Assembly (NCBI GenBank): GCA_904419315.1
Contig: CAJFQY010000018.1
Location: 1-64,000 of the forward strand
Length of the DNA stretch: 64,000 bases
Source: Zongyangia gallinarum
GTDB lineage: Bacteria; Bacillota; Clostridia; Oscillospirales; Ruminococcaceae
Reading direction: 5' to 3'
Numbering within the stretch: position 1 is the stretch's first letter; each line of letters begins with the position of its first letter. Both the position numbers and the translations under genes were made by a program. Below the pieces are notes generated by a model, which searched no databases, had not been told where the DNA came from, and was given only the letters and a program-made list of their open reading frames with translations. Of the stretch, positions 17,046 to 25,464 are shown in pieces.

Positions 17046-17741
17046 TTATCCGTGGTTGCCAAGGGAAACGCTTCGGGCTAGGCAGTATTTACTGACGGAC
17101 AGTTCTGAACGTTCCACCTGATCTAGCAGGTCCTTGATATAGCTGAGCAGGAAGCCGTTATACTTGACCTCTAGTACCAAATTGAATGGATCCATCACCG
17201 GATACATGGGAAGTTTAGGGTCGAACAGCTCAAAGCGGGACTCGGTAGCGACAATCCGGCTGTCAAATGTAATGCGGATGCGGTTTTCCTTGGCCACATA
17301 GGCCTGCCGGCGGTATTCCACCACCGTTTTTGGCCGGTAACACCGGCAGTGCATCAATCCGTAGCATTCCGCCGCAAAGGGATCTTTGTATTTCTGCAGG
17401 GGACGGTAGTCCCCCTGGCACAGCCGCCGGGCATCCTCTCGGGTAAGACGAAGGGAACGCTTGCGCTGATAGGGGCCCTCCTTTTGCTTCATCTCCAGCA
17501 TGGCGAAATCCGCCTGAGGGCTGTAGCTGCGCAGCCGGATTTTCCTGCGCAGTTCCAAGCCGTCCGCCTTGTCGTGAAAATCCTGATCATCCGGGGTGTC
17601 GAAATACAGGGAGCGGATAAGATAGCCCTGGGCGCCGTTGTGGGCGTCGCCGTGCATGACGGCCCCCAGCCGCCCCTGCAGCAAAAGGCTGTCCACCGTA
17701 TGGATAGCAAACTTCTTTTCCTGTCGTAAAACTTCGTTCAT
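17046..17741 (-). CDS. VTC domain-containing protein, module B
   Basis: A 231-residue VTC-domain protein. Conserved blocks are RQEKKFAI, IRSLYFDTPDDQDFHDK, RRKIRLRSY, FAMLEMKQKEG, KTVVEYRRQAY, IRITFDSRI, LVLEVKYNGFL and VSKYCLARS. The start MNEVLRQEKKF at 17741 follows AGGAGG at 6 bases; the longer in-frame extension to 17870 begins in the promoter region. It heads the eight-step module B. Polyphosphate polymerase chemistry is known for the eukaryotic family founder; for this short bacterial form it is only a possibility. Confidence 0.9.
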   Translation of the reverse strand: MNEVLRQEKKFAIHTVDSLLLQGRLGAVMHGDAHNGAQGYLIRSLYFDTPDDQDFHDKADGLELRRKIRLRSYSPQADFAMLEMKQKEGPYQRKRSLRLTREDARRLCQGDYRPLQKYKDPFAAECYGLMHCRCYRPKTVVEYRRQAYVAKENRIRITFDSRIVATESRFELFDPKLPMYPVMDPFNLVLEVKYNGFLLSYIKDLLDQVERSELSVSKYCLARSVSLGNHG

Positions 17742-18109
17742 CCCAGGCCTCCTGTCCTTTGCCTCCCGCCTGATTCTCAAGATAGAATAATTGGTCCTCA
17801 GCGGGAATGTAGGGGGTGTTGCAGCGCCAAATATAGAGATAAAAAATGTTTTTACAAGATAATCATACACGATTTTTACACTATTTTAACACAAAGAAAA
17901 GGTCAGCACAATACTGGCAGGGAAACGGGAAACCGCATATTTTGGCCAAATTTTCCCTTTGTCCGTAGTGTGTTTATTGAAAAACATCAGCTATAAAGGA
18001 GAATTACCCACGGTTTTTTTTAATAGAGAATGGTTGTGAAATACGGAAGGGGAAAAAGCCTGATGAAAAATGGCGCAAGGAACAGATACTTAGAAATCAG
18101 AAAGAAGTA
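17742..18109. other. Divergent intergenic region
   Basis: No gene is seen between module B (minus strand) and the permease (plus strand). The stretch is AT-rich. Minus-strand promoter elements for module B are likely around 17845-17885 (TATGAT with a weak upstream element), but the -35 match is poor. The good plus-strand promoter is listed separately. Confidence 0.5.
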
Positions 18110-18138
18110 TTGAAAGTCTAGGACAAATATACTATACT
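18110..18138 (+). promoter_or_regulatory. Promoter of the nucleobase permease gene
   Basis: TTGAAA at 18110-18115 and TATACT at 18133-18138 are separated by 17 bases, a strong sigma-A-type match. The resulting leader to the ATG is about 100 bases; no clear riboswitch or attenuator hairpin is seen in it. Confidence 0.8.
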
Positions 18139-18247
18139 AAAACATAACTGAGACTATTTTGAGAACGGCACTTACTTCTGTTGACATCATTGCTCTGGTT
18201 TGAGATGAAGGGCCGCTCAGCAGCAAACAGGAAAGGATGCGTTGCAT

Positions 18248-19651
18248 ATGAAACAACACCAGGACGCTGTGGGATACCTGCCGGAAGAGCGGCCAAGCTT
18301 TGGAAAGCTACTGCTGTACGCCATACAGCAGGTCATTGTCATGTTCCCGGCCACCGTTACGGTTGCCCTTGTCACCGGCTTCCAGGTATCCACCACCATT
18401 TTCGCCAGCGGCCTTGCCACCCTCTGCTTTATCCTGATTACCGGCAGGAAGATCCCGCTGTATTATGGCTCCAGCTTCGCCTACCTGACCGCCATCGCCA
18501 GCATGTGCGCGGCCGAAGGCTTTGTGAAGGTAGACGGCATTCTGCCTACAGAAGCGATCCAGTATGCCCAGTTCGGCATCATCTTCTCCGGCCTTATCTC
18601 CATTGCGGCCGGCCTGTTGGTCCGCTTCTTCGGCAAGAAGGTGGTGGAGACCATCCTGCCCGCCTCCATCACTGGACCGGTTGCCATGATCATCGGCCTC
18701 ACCCTGGCGGGGAACGCCTTAAGCGACGCCATTCCCAATGTCACGGAGGTGACCAGCGAGAGCGTCATGTGGATTATTGTCGCCCTGGTTACTCTGATCT
18801 CTACAATCCTCTATTCCAAATATCTCAAGGGATTCCTTGGACAGCTTCCCCTGCTGCTTGGTGTGCTGACCGGCTGCGCGGTGGCCGGCATAGCTTACGC
18901 CGCCGACTGGGCCAACCTATTCCGCTCTGTGCCGGCAGCGGCCCTGGAGGCCTCTGTTTGGCGCTTGGGCGACGGGTCTATCTTTGCTGTCCCTGCGTTT
19001 TCCTTCCCTAAAGTGTCCTGGAGTGCTGTAGCGGCGATTATGCCCATCGCCATTGCCACCATTCCCGAATCCACGGCCCATATGTATCAGCTAGATATCT
19101 ATGTCAATGACGTTGCCCGGAAAAAAGGCAAAAAGATGAAGTACAGCCTCATCGATATGCTGGACCGCAACCTGATTGGCGACGGTATCTGCGATATGAT
19201 CTCCGGTGTTGTGGGCGGCCCTGCCGGTACCAACTATGGTGAGAATATCAGCACCATGGCTATTACGAAGGTCTTTTCCGTCCCTGTCCTCGTTGCCGCG
19301 GCGATTATCGCTATGATCGTCAGCTTCTTTACGCCGCTGATCCAGGTGATCTATGGCATCCCTCTGGCTGTCATCGGCGGGTTGGAAATTTATCTGTTCG
19401 GCGCCATCGCGGCCCAGGGTATTGCCATTATGATTGAGAAGAAGGTGGACATGTTCTCCTCCAAGAACATTGCCGTCATCGCTTCCATCATGATTATCGG
19501 CATCGGCGGGAACTACGCCTTCGGCGGTAACATCCCGTTCTTCGGCCTACAGGTTCCCTGCATTGCAGGCGCAGCCATTTTCGGCATCCTTCTCAACCTC
19601 CTGCTCAGCATTGGTGAGAAGAAAAAAGCAAAGGTACAGGAAGAACAGTAA
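18248..19651 (+). CDS. Uracil/xanthine permease (NCS2 family)
   Basis: The 467-residue nucleobase:cation symporter has about 14 membrane segments. GGPAGTNYGENIS near two-thirds of the length closely matches the uracil permease (UraA/PyrP) signature, and IPESTAHMYQL supplies the substrate-binding acidic residue, so uracil is the most likely substrate. ATG at 18248 is preferred over TTG at 18242 because of spacing from AGGAAAGGA. A promoter precedes it and a strong terminator follows it, so it is a single-gene transcript. Confidence 0.92.
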   Translation: MKQHQDAVGYLPEERPSFGKLLLYAIQQVIVMFPATVTVALVTGFQVSTTIFASGLATLCFILITGRKIPLYYGSSFAYLTAIASMCAAEGFVKVDGILPTEAIQYAQFGIIFSGLISIAAGLLVRFFGKKVVETILPASITGPVAMIIGLTLAGNALSDAIPNVTEVTSESVMWIIVALVTLISTILYSKYLKGFLGQLPLLLGVLTGCAVAGIAYAADWANLFRSVPAAALEASVWRLGDGSIFAVPAFSFPKVSWSAVAAIMPIAIATIPESTAHMYQLDIYVNDVARKKGKKMKYSLIDMLDRNLIGDGICDMISGVVGGPAGTNYGENISTMAITKVFSVPVLVAAAIIAMIVSFFTPLIQVIYGIPLAVIGGLEIYLFGAIAAQGIAIMIEKKVDMFSSKNIAVIASIMIIGIGGNYAFGGNIPFFGLQVPCIAGAAIFGILLNLLLSIGEKKKAKVQEEQ

Positions 19652-19675
19652 AATCGGAGCATCCCTTATAGCACA

Positions 19676-19711
19676 AAAAATAGACGTTGCAGCGCTGCAA
19701 CGTCTATTTTT
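19676..19711. terminator. Perfect-palindrome terminator
   Basis: TAGACGTTGCAGC and its exact complement form a perfect palindrome flanked by A6 and T5. It ends the permease transcript and lies just upstream of the acetyltransferase gene. Confidence 0.9.
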
Positions 19712-19742
19712 ATCATACTTGATTGATGCGGAGGTGTGGGAT

Positions 19743-20201
19743 ATGGAAGTTAGAAAAATAGGAAAAGAGCAATTAGACGAGGCCCTTGGCCTGGTTTGGG
19801 AGGTCTTTTTGCAGTTTGTAGCGCCTGATTATTCGGAGGAGGGGGTAAAGTCCTTTCGGGATTTTATGAAAAGTGAGGAAATGATCGCATCCCTGGAGTT
19901 TTTTGGGGCTTACGAAAAACAGGAGCTGCGAGGCGTCATCGCCACCAACGAAAACCGAAAGCATATCTGCCTCTTCTTTGTGAAAGCCCAGTATCACAGG
20001 CAGGGCATTGGCAGAAAGCTGTGGGAATATGTCCTGGGCAATAGTCCCCATAAGGCATTGACGGTGCATGCTTCCCCCTATGCCGTACCCATCTACCGCC
20101 AATTGGGCTTTGTGGAAACGGGTGGGGAGCAGATCGCCGATGGCATGAGATTTACCCCCATGAAATTTGAGAGATCGCTGCCGGCAGATGGCAGAGCCTA
20201 G
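19743..20201 (+). CDS. GNAT-family N-acetyltransferase
   Basis: A 152-residue acetyltransferase. The acetyl-CoA-binding motif A is seen as FFVKAQYHRQGIGRKLWEYV, giving the Q/RxxGxG/A loop, and motif B follows as YAVPIYRQLGFVETG. The start at 19743 follows GGAGGTGTGG; longer in-frame codons reach back into the permease gene. It has its own position between two terminators or convergent genes. The acceptor substrate is unknown; small-molecule amine or protein N-terminal acetylation are both possible. Confidence 0.9.
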   Translation: MEVRKIGKEQLDEALGLVWEVFLQFVAPDYSEEGVKSFRDFMKSEEMIASLEFFGAYEKQELRGVIATNENRKHICLFFVKAQYHRQGIGRKLWEYVLGNSPHKALTVHASPYAVPIYRQLGFVETGGEQIADGMRFTPMKFERSLPADGRA

Positions 20202-20296
20202 GCAAATGCCGTCAGCTGGCTCTCCCTATAAAAATGAGGGAGCGAAAGAAAGGCGCAGCGCCTATCCAACTTTCCTAGCAATTGGACGATTAATGA

Positions 20297-22978
20297 TTAT
20301 AGGGACACAGTCAGGTCATTCTCATGGTTCTCGTACCGGTATTCTGTCTCAGAGAAGTAGCCTTTCAGCAGCTTCATGGAGAGCGCATCCCCCTCCTCCA
20401 GGGGGTTGAAGGGCGCGCCGCCCCAGACAAAGCGCATCTGAGCCTTGCCAGTCTCCTCGGAATATTCGGCAGTGACGTGCAGTTCATAGTCGCCGGCGCT
20501 GTTGGGAATCACGTTGGTGGCGCAAATTTCCTCAAACGCCCGGCGCATATTATCCAGTTGGCGACGGGGCATGAGCTGTTTTTCACCGAACTGCTGGAGC
20601 TGCTCGGTAACGGCGATGAAGTCGTAGTCTGGGCTGGTGATGGTAATCGAGAGGACCTTCAGCCGCTTGACAAAAGCCCGTGTACGATCACGCTGCGGAT
20701 GTTCGAAAATTTCCTCAGGAGACCCGTCCTCATAGATCACACCCTGGTCCATGTAGAATACCCGGGAGGACACATCCCGCGCAAACTTCATCTCGTGGGT
20801 GACGATCATCATGGTGAGCCCCTGGGCTGCCAGCTGACGGATGACCGTGAGGACTTCCCCTACCATTGTGGGGTCTAGAGCGCTGGTTGGCTCATCAAAA
20901 AGGACGATCTCCGGCTCCATGGCCAGGGTCCTGGCGATAGCCGCCCTCTGCTTCTGGCCGCCGGAAAGTTCGTCGGGGTAGCTGAGGGCCTTCTCTGCCA
21001 TACCAACAGCCTTTAGAAGCTCTATGGCTTTTTCATAGGCTTCCTGCCGGGGAACCTTCCGAATCAGGGTGGGCGCCAGCATGATGTTCTCAATAATGGT
21101 CAGGTGCTCAAAAAGGTTGAACTGCTGGAAGACCATCCCCATGCGGCGGCGGAGGACATTGAGGTCCGCCTTTTTGTCACAGATATTTTCTCCATGGACA
21201 AAGATGGCTCCCTCGGTTGGAGTCTCCAGCCGGTTGACACAGCGGAGAAGGGTGGATTTGCCGGTACCGGAGGGGCCAATGATGGTGATGACCTCTCCCT
21301 GATGGATGGAGGTGTTCACGTCGGTAAGGGGGGTGACGTTGGGGAACGCTTTTTTGAGGTGCTCGATGCGGATAAGCTCGCCCCCCTCAAATTTCTTGGA
21401 CGGCGCAACCGGAACGGCCGGGTGCTCGTTAACGATCACGCCTTTGGGCAGCCGTCGGGGACGGTGGCGGGGATCGATGTTCAGCTCAATTTTGCCAATG
21501 GCCTCCGCCACAGCAGAAGAGATGGCAAAGTAGATAATGGCAATGGCGATGAGAGGGAAGAACGCCTCAAAGGTGCGGCTGCGGATCAGATCTCCTGCCC
21601 GGGCCAGGTCCTGGATAGAAATGTAGCCAACGATGGAGGTCATCTTGATCATGGCCACCACTTCACTTTTGTAAATTGGAAGTACATGACGGACAGCCTG
21701 GGGAAGAATTACATGGAGGAAGCTGGTGATCTTACTGAAGCCTAGAGCCGATGCCGCCTCCCATTGTCCATTATCCACCGCGTTGATGCCGGTATTTAGG
21801 GTGCCGGCTACAGCCACAGCGAAGATGACTGAGAATGAGATCACCGCCACAGCCACAGGGTCAATGTCGGAGGAGGCAAAGATGACAAAGTTCACGATGA
21901 GAAGAACCACTAGGTTGGGTATGCCTTCCATGATCCGGCAGAACCCTCTGGCCGTAGCAGACACCGCCTTGTGCCGGCTGCGCAGCAGGAGACACAGGCC
22001 AAAACCAAGACCCGTTCCAAAAATCCCTGAAAGGAGAGAGATCTCCAAGGTCACCAGTAGGCCGCTGAGAATCATCTGCCAACGGTTTTCCCGGATAAAG
22101 GTCTTTTCAAAGTTGGATATGATTCCGTTTATGAATCCCTCCGCGGCCGGTTGCTCCGCATTGGCAATGACCATGACAGTTCGGACCTCTTTGTAGGGGT
22201 CGGAGAAATTCATGGCCTCCCGCCGTTCTTCTGTGGCAAAGAGGTTGGACATGATGTAGTCCACCTTGCCTGAGGTACAGGCAGGCATGATGCCGTACCA
22301 GTCATATACCTCGATGACTAACTCCGCATTGCACCAGTTGGCAAAACGGTACATAAGCTCTAGGTCAAAGCCCACCAGTTCGTTATCCTGATAGAAGGAG
22401 TAGGGTTCTGCGGCGCCGGTAGTGCCCACCTTGATGGTAAACTCTGGATTTTCTGGCACAGGAATATCCGGCATAGTATAGTCGTGCTCCGTCTCCCACC
22501 GACGATTCATATCGTCTAGGGTACCGTCTGCCTTGATTTCGGCGATAAAACCGTTGATAAGTTCCGCCGCGTTGGGCAGGTCAGTCACAGGGCTGATGCC
22601 CACCACCACATCACCGCCTTCTCCCACTACGCCGTCAGGGTGAAGGGTTACATCGTTACGCTGGGACTTAACGCTGCTTTCGTAGGCCGTCAAGTTCATA
22701 GCGTAGGCATCAGCCTTGCCAGAGGTGACGTTTAGAAGGCCGTCGGTCGCGCTATTTACATATATGATCTGGGCGTCTGGATAGGCGCTGCGGGCATCGC
22801 TTTCGGTGGTGGTGCCCACCTCGACGGCAATTACGGCATCCGGTGAGTTCAAGTTGATGGCCCCACTGCTGTCTGTGCTTGAATCGCCATCCGAACTGCC
22901 GTAGACGGTCGTTGTCAGACACACTACGCACATCAGCCAGGCGAGCGCTCTTTTTCTCCAGGTCCTGTCAGCTCTCAT
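20297..22978 (-). CDS. Single-chain amino-acid-type ABC transporter with C-terminal RsbW-like domain
   Basis: The 893-residue polypeptide holds a whole importer plus an extra domain. Order: signal sequence (1-27); a segment resembling lobe 2 of an SBP_bac_3 protein (48-165, ending DGTLDDMNRRWE); a segment resembling lobe 1 (180-270); a HisM-type permease (about 298-495, with the EAA-like loop near 403-425); an ATPase (535-770) with GPSGTGKST at 568-576, LSGGQKQR at 671-678 and LFDEP at 693-697; and an RsbW-like GHKL domain (774-893). The last domain aligns by eye with the free RsbW-like protein at 28759-29166, but has Thr for the N-box Asn and Trp for the G1 Asp. The start at 22978 follows GGAGAGGAG. 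It is divergent from the STAS-MATE-GH3-RsbU-RsbW operon. The substrate is probably a polar amino acid; the regulatory tail is the odd feature. Confidence 0.9.
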   Translation of the reverse strand: MRADRTWRKRALAWLMCVVCLTTTVYGSSDGDSSTDSSGAINLNSPDAVIAVEVGTTTESDARSAYPDAQIIYVNSATDGLLNVTSGKADAYAMNLTAYESSVKSQRNDVTLHPDGVVGEGGDVVVGISPVTDLPNAAELINGFIAEIKADGTLDDMNRRWETEHDYTMPDIPVPENPEFTIKVGTTGAAEPYSFYQDNELVGFDLELMYRFANWCNAELVIEVYDWYGIMPACTSGKVDYIMSNLFATEERREAMNFSDPYKEVRTVMVIANAEQPAAEGFINGIISNFEKTFIRENRWQMILSGLLVTLEISLLSGIFGTGLGFGLCLLLRSRHKAVSATARGFCRIMEGIPNLVVLLIVNFVIFASSDIDPVAVAVISFSVIFAVAVAGTLNTGINAVDNGQWEAASALGFSKITSFLHVILPQAVRHVLPIYKSEVVAMIKMTSIVGYISIQDLARAGDLIRSRTFEAFFPLIAIAIIYFAISSAVAEAIGKIELNIDPRHRPRRLPKGVIVNEHPAVPVAPSKKFEGGELIRIEHLKKAFPNVTPLTDVNTSIHQGEVITIIGPSGTGKSTLLRCVNRLETPTEGAIFVHGENICDKKADLNVLRRRMGMVFQQFNLFEHLTIIENIMLAPTLIRKVPRQEAYEKAIELLKAVGMAEKALSYPDELSGGQKQRAAIARTLAMEPEIVLFDEPTSALDPTMVGEVLTVIRQLAAQGLTMMIVTHEMKFARDVSSRVFYMDQGVIYEDGSPEEIFEHPQRDRTRAFVKRLKVLSITITSPDYDFIAVTEQLQQFGEKQLMPRRQLDNMRRAFEEICATNVIPNSAGDYELHVTAEYSEETGKAQMRFVWGGAPFNPLEEGDALSMKLLKGYFSETEYRYENHENDLTVSL

Positions 22979-23376
22979 ATTGATCACTCCTCTCCAGGTA
23001 TCCACCCCAAAGGGTAATTTCCATGTCGCCCTGATGCTAGGGCAGGATCCGTCATCAGGGGCGTGTTCGACCGGGATCAGTAACTCCCTCGGCACATCCC
23101 CAAAACAAACTACATTATATATAATAGAAATATACCATACTAGCTGTAGCCGATAGCCTACTTTACAATTTTGTAAGGTTCGCGCTCTTTTTTGTGTTAT
23201 AATGATAAGATAGAAAGGGTATTTTTAATTTTTTCAGCAGAAGGAGAGACCTACGTGAGATGGTTCTCGGGAAGCTTGGGAGAGTCATGTTTAGGATCAT
23301 TCCGCTGCCCCCAAACCCACATTGGAACCCTCCTCCCGCACCAGCGGGAAGAACGAAACATATGGGAGGAATCGTC
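22979..23376. other. Divergent regulatory region of the Rsb-transporter locus
   Basis: About 400 bases without a credible gene separate the ABC transporter (minus) and the STAS gene (plus). The AT-rich centre (23100-23210) holds TATAAT-like boxes on both strands. A possible leader of about 170 bases precedes the STAS gene. Confidence 0.55.
23194..23203 (+). promoter_or_regulatory. Extended -10 promoter for the STAS operon
   Basis: The sequence GTGTTATAAT contains TGT before TATAAT (23198-23203), an extended -10 element. A TTGTAA box lies 21 bases upstream, too far for a standard -35. No alternative-sigma consensus was recognised. Confidence 0.5.
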
Positions 23377-23673
23377 ATGACTATCACAAAAAACGCGACA
23401 GACAGTACCCTGCGTATCGCCTTGGAGGGACGTTTAGATACTAATACGGCCCCCCAGCTGGAGGCGGAACTGAAAGCTTCACTCCCCGGCGTTACGGAGC
23501 TTGAGCTGGATTTTTCCGGTTTGGAGTACATCTCCTCCGCAGGCTTGCGGGTGCTGCTGTCAGCACAGAAGACCATGAATAAACAGGGGAAGATGACCAT
23601 CCACCATGTCAATGAGACCATCATGGAGGTCTTTGAGATCACCGGATTTGTGGATATTCTGACCATCGTTTGA
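23377..23673 (+). CDS. STAS-domain anti-sigma factor antagonist (RsbV/SpoIIAA-like)
   Basis: A 98-residue single STAS domain. LDTNTAPQLEAEL, VTELELDFSGLEYISSAGLR and ITGFVDILTIV match the family, and the Ser in YISSAGLR occupies the phosphorylated position of SpoIIAA/RsbV. The ATG follows GGGAGGAATCGTC. In partner-switching systems, such a protein is phosphorylated by an RsbW kinase and dephosphorylated by an RsbU-type PP2C phosphatase; both are encoded downstream. Two further RsbW-like domains in the locus are fused to transporters, so this protein may have three possible partners. Confidence 0.93.
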   Translation: MTITKNATDSTLRIALEGRLDTNTAPQLEAELKASLPGVTELELDFSGLEYISSAGLRVLLSAQKTMNKQGKMTIHHVNETIMEVFEITGFVDILTIV

Positions 23674-23692
23674 TACGGAGAAGGAGATCTAC

Positions 23693-25447
23693 ATGGCTGG
23701 TACAGCGACACAGAACCAGAGCAGTAATTTAAAACAGGACGAGGTATTTCTGCGTAGATCCTTTCATCGGAGCCTTCTTCCCTGTGTTCTGTCCATACTC
23801 AGTGAAAATATCAACATCCTGACGGACGGGATTCTGGTAGGGCAACGGATCGGCACGGATGGCCTGTCTGCGATCAGTCTGTGTGTCCCTGTGTATCTGG
23901 TATTGTGTGTGGTGGGCTCTTTTTTGGTCTCCGGTACTGCTATCCAGGCGTCTAAGGCCATTGGACGCCGGCAGCAGGAGAAGAGCCAGAGGCTCTACCA
24001 CACGGCGATCTGGTCCTGCCTAGCCGCATCTTGCCTGACGACGGCGATAGGGCTTGCCCTCAGCGGCCCGATTTCTGCCCTGTTGTGCCCGGACCCGGCC
24101 ATCCGTCCCTTAGTGCGGGAGTATAACTTCATCACTTTAATTGGAGCGCTGCCAAAGATTCTGATCTATATTCCTTTTTGGTTCCTGCGCATAGATGGGC
24201 GTACAAAGCTGGTGGCCAGGATGATGCTGGTCATGGGGGGCGGGAATATAGCTCTGGATCTCCTCTTTCTCTACCCTATGGATATGGGAATCGGGGGAGC
24301 GGCCTTGGCCAGCGTTATCGCGACAGCTGTGGCATGTGCTTTGGGCTTTTTCTGGTTATGTGATCAGAACAGCAGTTTCCATCTGGGATCCTCCTGGGTC
24401 ACCACCCGGAAGGAATGGAAGGAAATCGCGGCAACGGGCAGCCCTTCCGCCCTGAACAATCTCCTACAGACCCTGCGGATGTTGACGGTGAACGCCTTGT
24501 TATTGTGGGCGGGAGGCAGCGAATTGGTAGCGGCTTTTACCGCCGTCAACTGTATTAGTGCCTTTTCCTTGTCGGTAGTGGATGGAGTACCTCAGGCCGC
24601 TTCTGCCATGCTGGGTATATATAGCGGTGAGCGGGATAACGACAGCGCCGCCCTGCTGATTCGGAGGGAGTTGTATACTGGCTTTTTCTGCTGCGGAGTT
24701 TTTGCTGTCGCGGTGACCCTTGCCGCCGATGCCATCGCCTCTGCCTACGGCCTGCCCGATGGCTCCCTGCGCTTTGCCATGGTGTGCCTCTCCGTTGGTA
24801 TGTTCCCGGCCTTAGGATGTAGTGTACTCTCCGGGTACTACAACATCACCGGTCATGTCCGCTGGGCGAATGCCCTCATCCTCTGCCGCGTTTTTTTGGC
24901 TGCCGCTATAAGCCTGTATATGGCCCTGACCCTTGGCATGAGCCCTTGGTGGTTCCTGGTCCTCAGCGAGGCTGCTACCTTGGCGTTGTGGTATTTCGCC
25001 GTTTCCCTCTACCATAGGCGGCACCCGGAGTGGACTCGGTACCTGCTGATGGATCGGTCCTTGGAGGAGAGCGGACAGGTGATCAACTTCTCTGTGGTCG
25101 GAGACACAGAGCATATCTGTGAGGCCAGCGGAAAGATCGCCGACTTTTGCCGGGAAAATCGGATGGATTCCCGGCAGGTCATGCGCTTTAGCCTAGCCAT
25201 CGAGGAGGTTATGGCCATGATTGTCCAGAAGAATCCGGATACCGCTGTCCGCTTTGATGTGCGAGCCTTTTCCGTGGGGGAGGCCATGGGCATCCGCATC
25301 CGTTATGACGGACGGGCCTATGACCCCTTCGACCATCGTGAATTCCATGGCGAAGAAGACTTGGGCATCCAGCTCATCACCGGTATGATGAAACAGGTGG
25401 TGTATCAACGGACCTTCGGGGTGAACACAGTACAGCTTTTGCTCTAA
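23693..25447 (+). CDS. MATE-family transporter fused to an RsbW-like GHKL domain
   Basis: The 584-residue protein has about 12 membrane helices over residues 20-440 with MATE features (NINILTDGILVGQRIG, LPKILIYIPFWFLRIDGRTK), then a cytoplasmic domain at about 463-584. That domain carries LAIEEVMAMIV, YDGRAYDPFD and LGIQLITGMM, which line up with the N, G1 and G2 boxes of the free RsbW-like protein downstream. The N-box Asn and the G1 Asp are replaced (Met and Tyr), so ATP binding or kinase activity is doubtful. AAGGAGATCTAC precedes the ATG. The neighbours STAS, RsbU and RsbW suggest that transport is switched by binding of the STAS protein; that is inference. Confidence 0.9.
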   Translation: MAGTATQNQSSNLKQDEVFLRRSFHRSLLPCVLSILSENINILTDGILVGQRIGTDGLSAISLCVPVYLVLCVVGSFLVSGTAIQASKAIGRRQQEKSQRLYHTAIWSCLAASCLTTAIGLALSGPISALLCPDPAIRPLVREYNFITLIGALPKILIYIPFWFLRIDGRTKLVARMMLVMGGGNIALDLLFLYPMDMGIGGAALASVIATAVACALGFFWLCDQNSSFHLGSSWVTTRKEWKEIAATGSPSALNNLLQTLRMLTVNALLLWAGGSELVAAFTAVNCISAFSLSVVDGVPQAASAMLGIYSGERDNDSAALLIRRELYTGFFCCGVFAVAVTLAADAIASAYGLPDGSLRFAMVCLSVGMFPALGCSVLSGYYNITGHVRWANALILCRVFLAAAISLYMALTLGMSPWWFLVLSEAATLALWYFAVSLYHRRHPEWTRYLLMDRSLEESGQVINFSVVGDTEHICEASGKIADFCRENRMDSRQVMRFSLAIEEVMAMIVQKNPDTAVRFDVRAFSVGEAMGIRIRYDGRAYDPFDHREFHGEEDLGIQLITGMMKQVVYQRTFGVNTVQLLL

Positions 25448-25464
25448 GCGACAGGAGAACTACT

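Noticed and set aside
18181..19011. 276-codon frame overlapping the permease start
   Set aside because: Reads the permease gene in the +1 register and lacks membrane-protein character; the permease frame is certain.
23163..23711. 182-codon minus-strand frame opposite the STAS gene
   Set aside because: Ser/Pro-rich antisense reading; the plus-strand STAS domain is clear and has a ribosome binding site.
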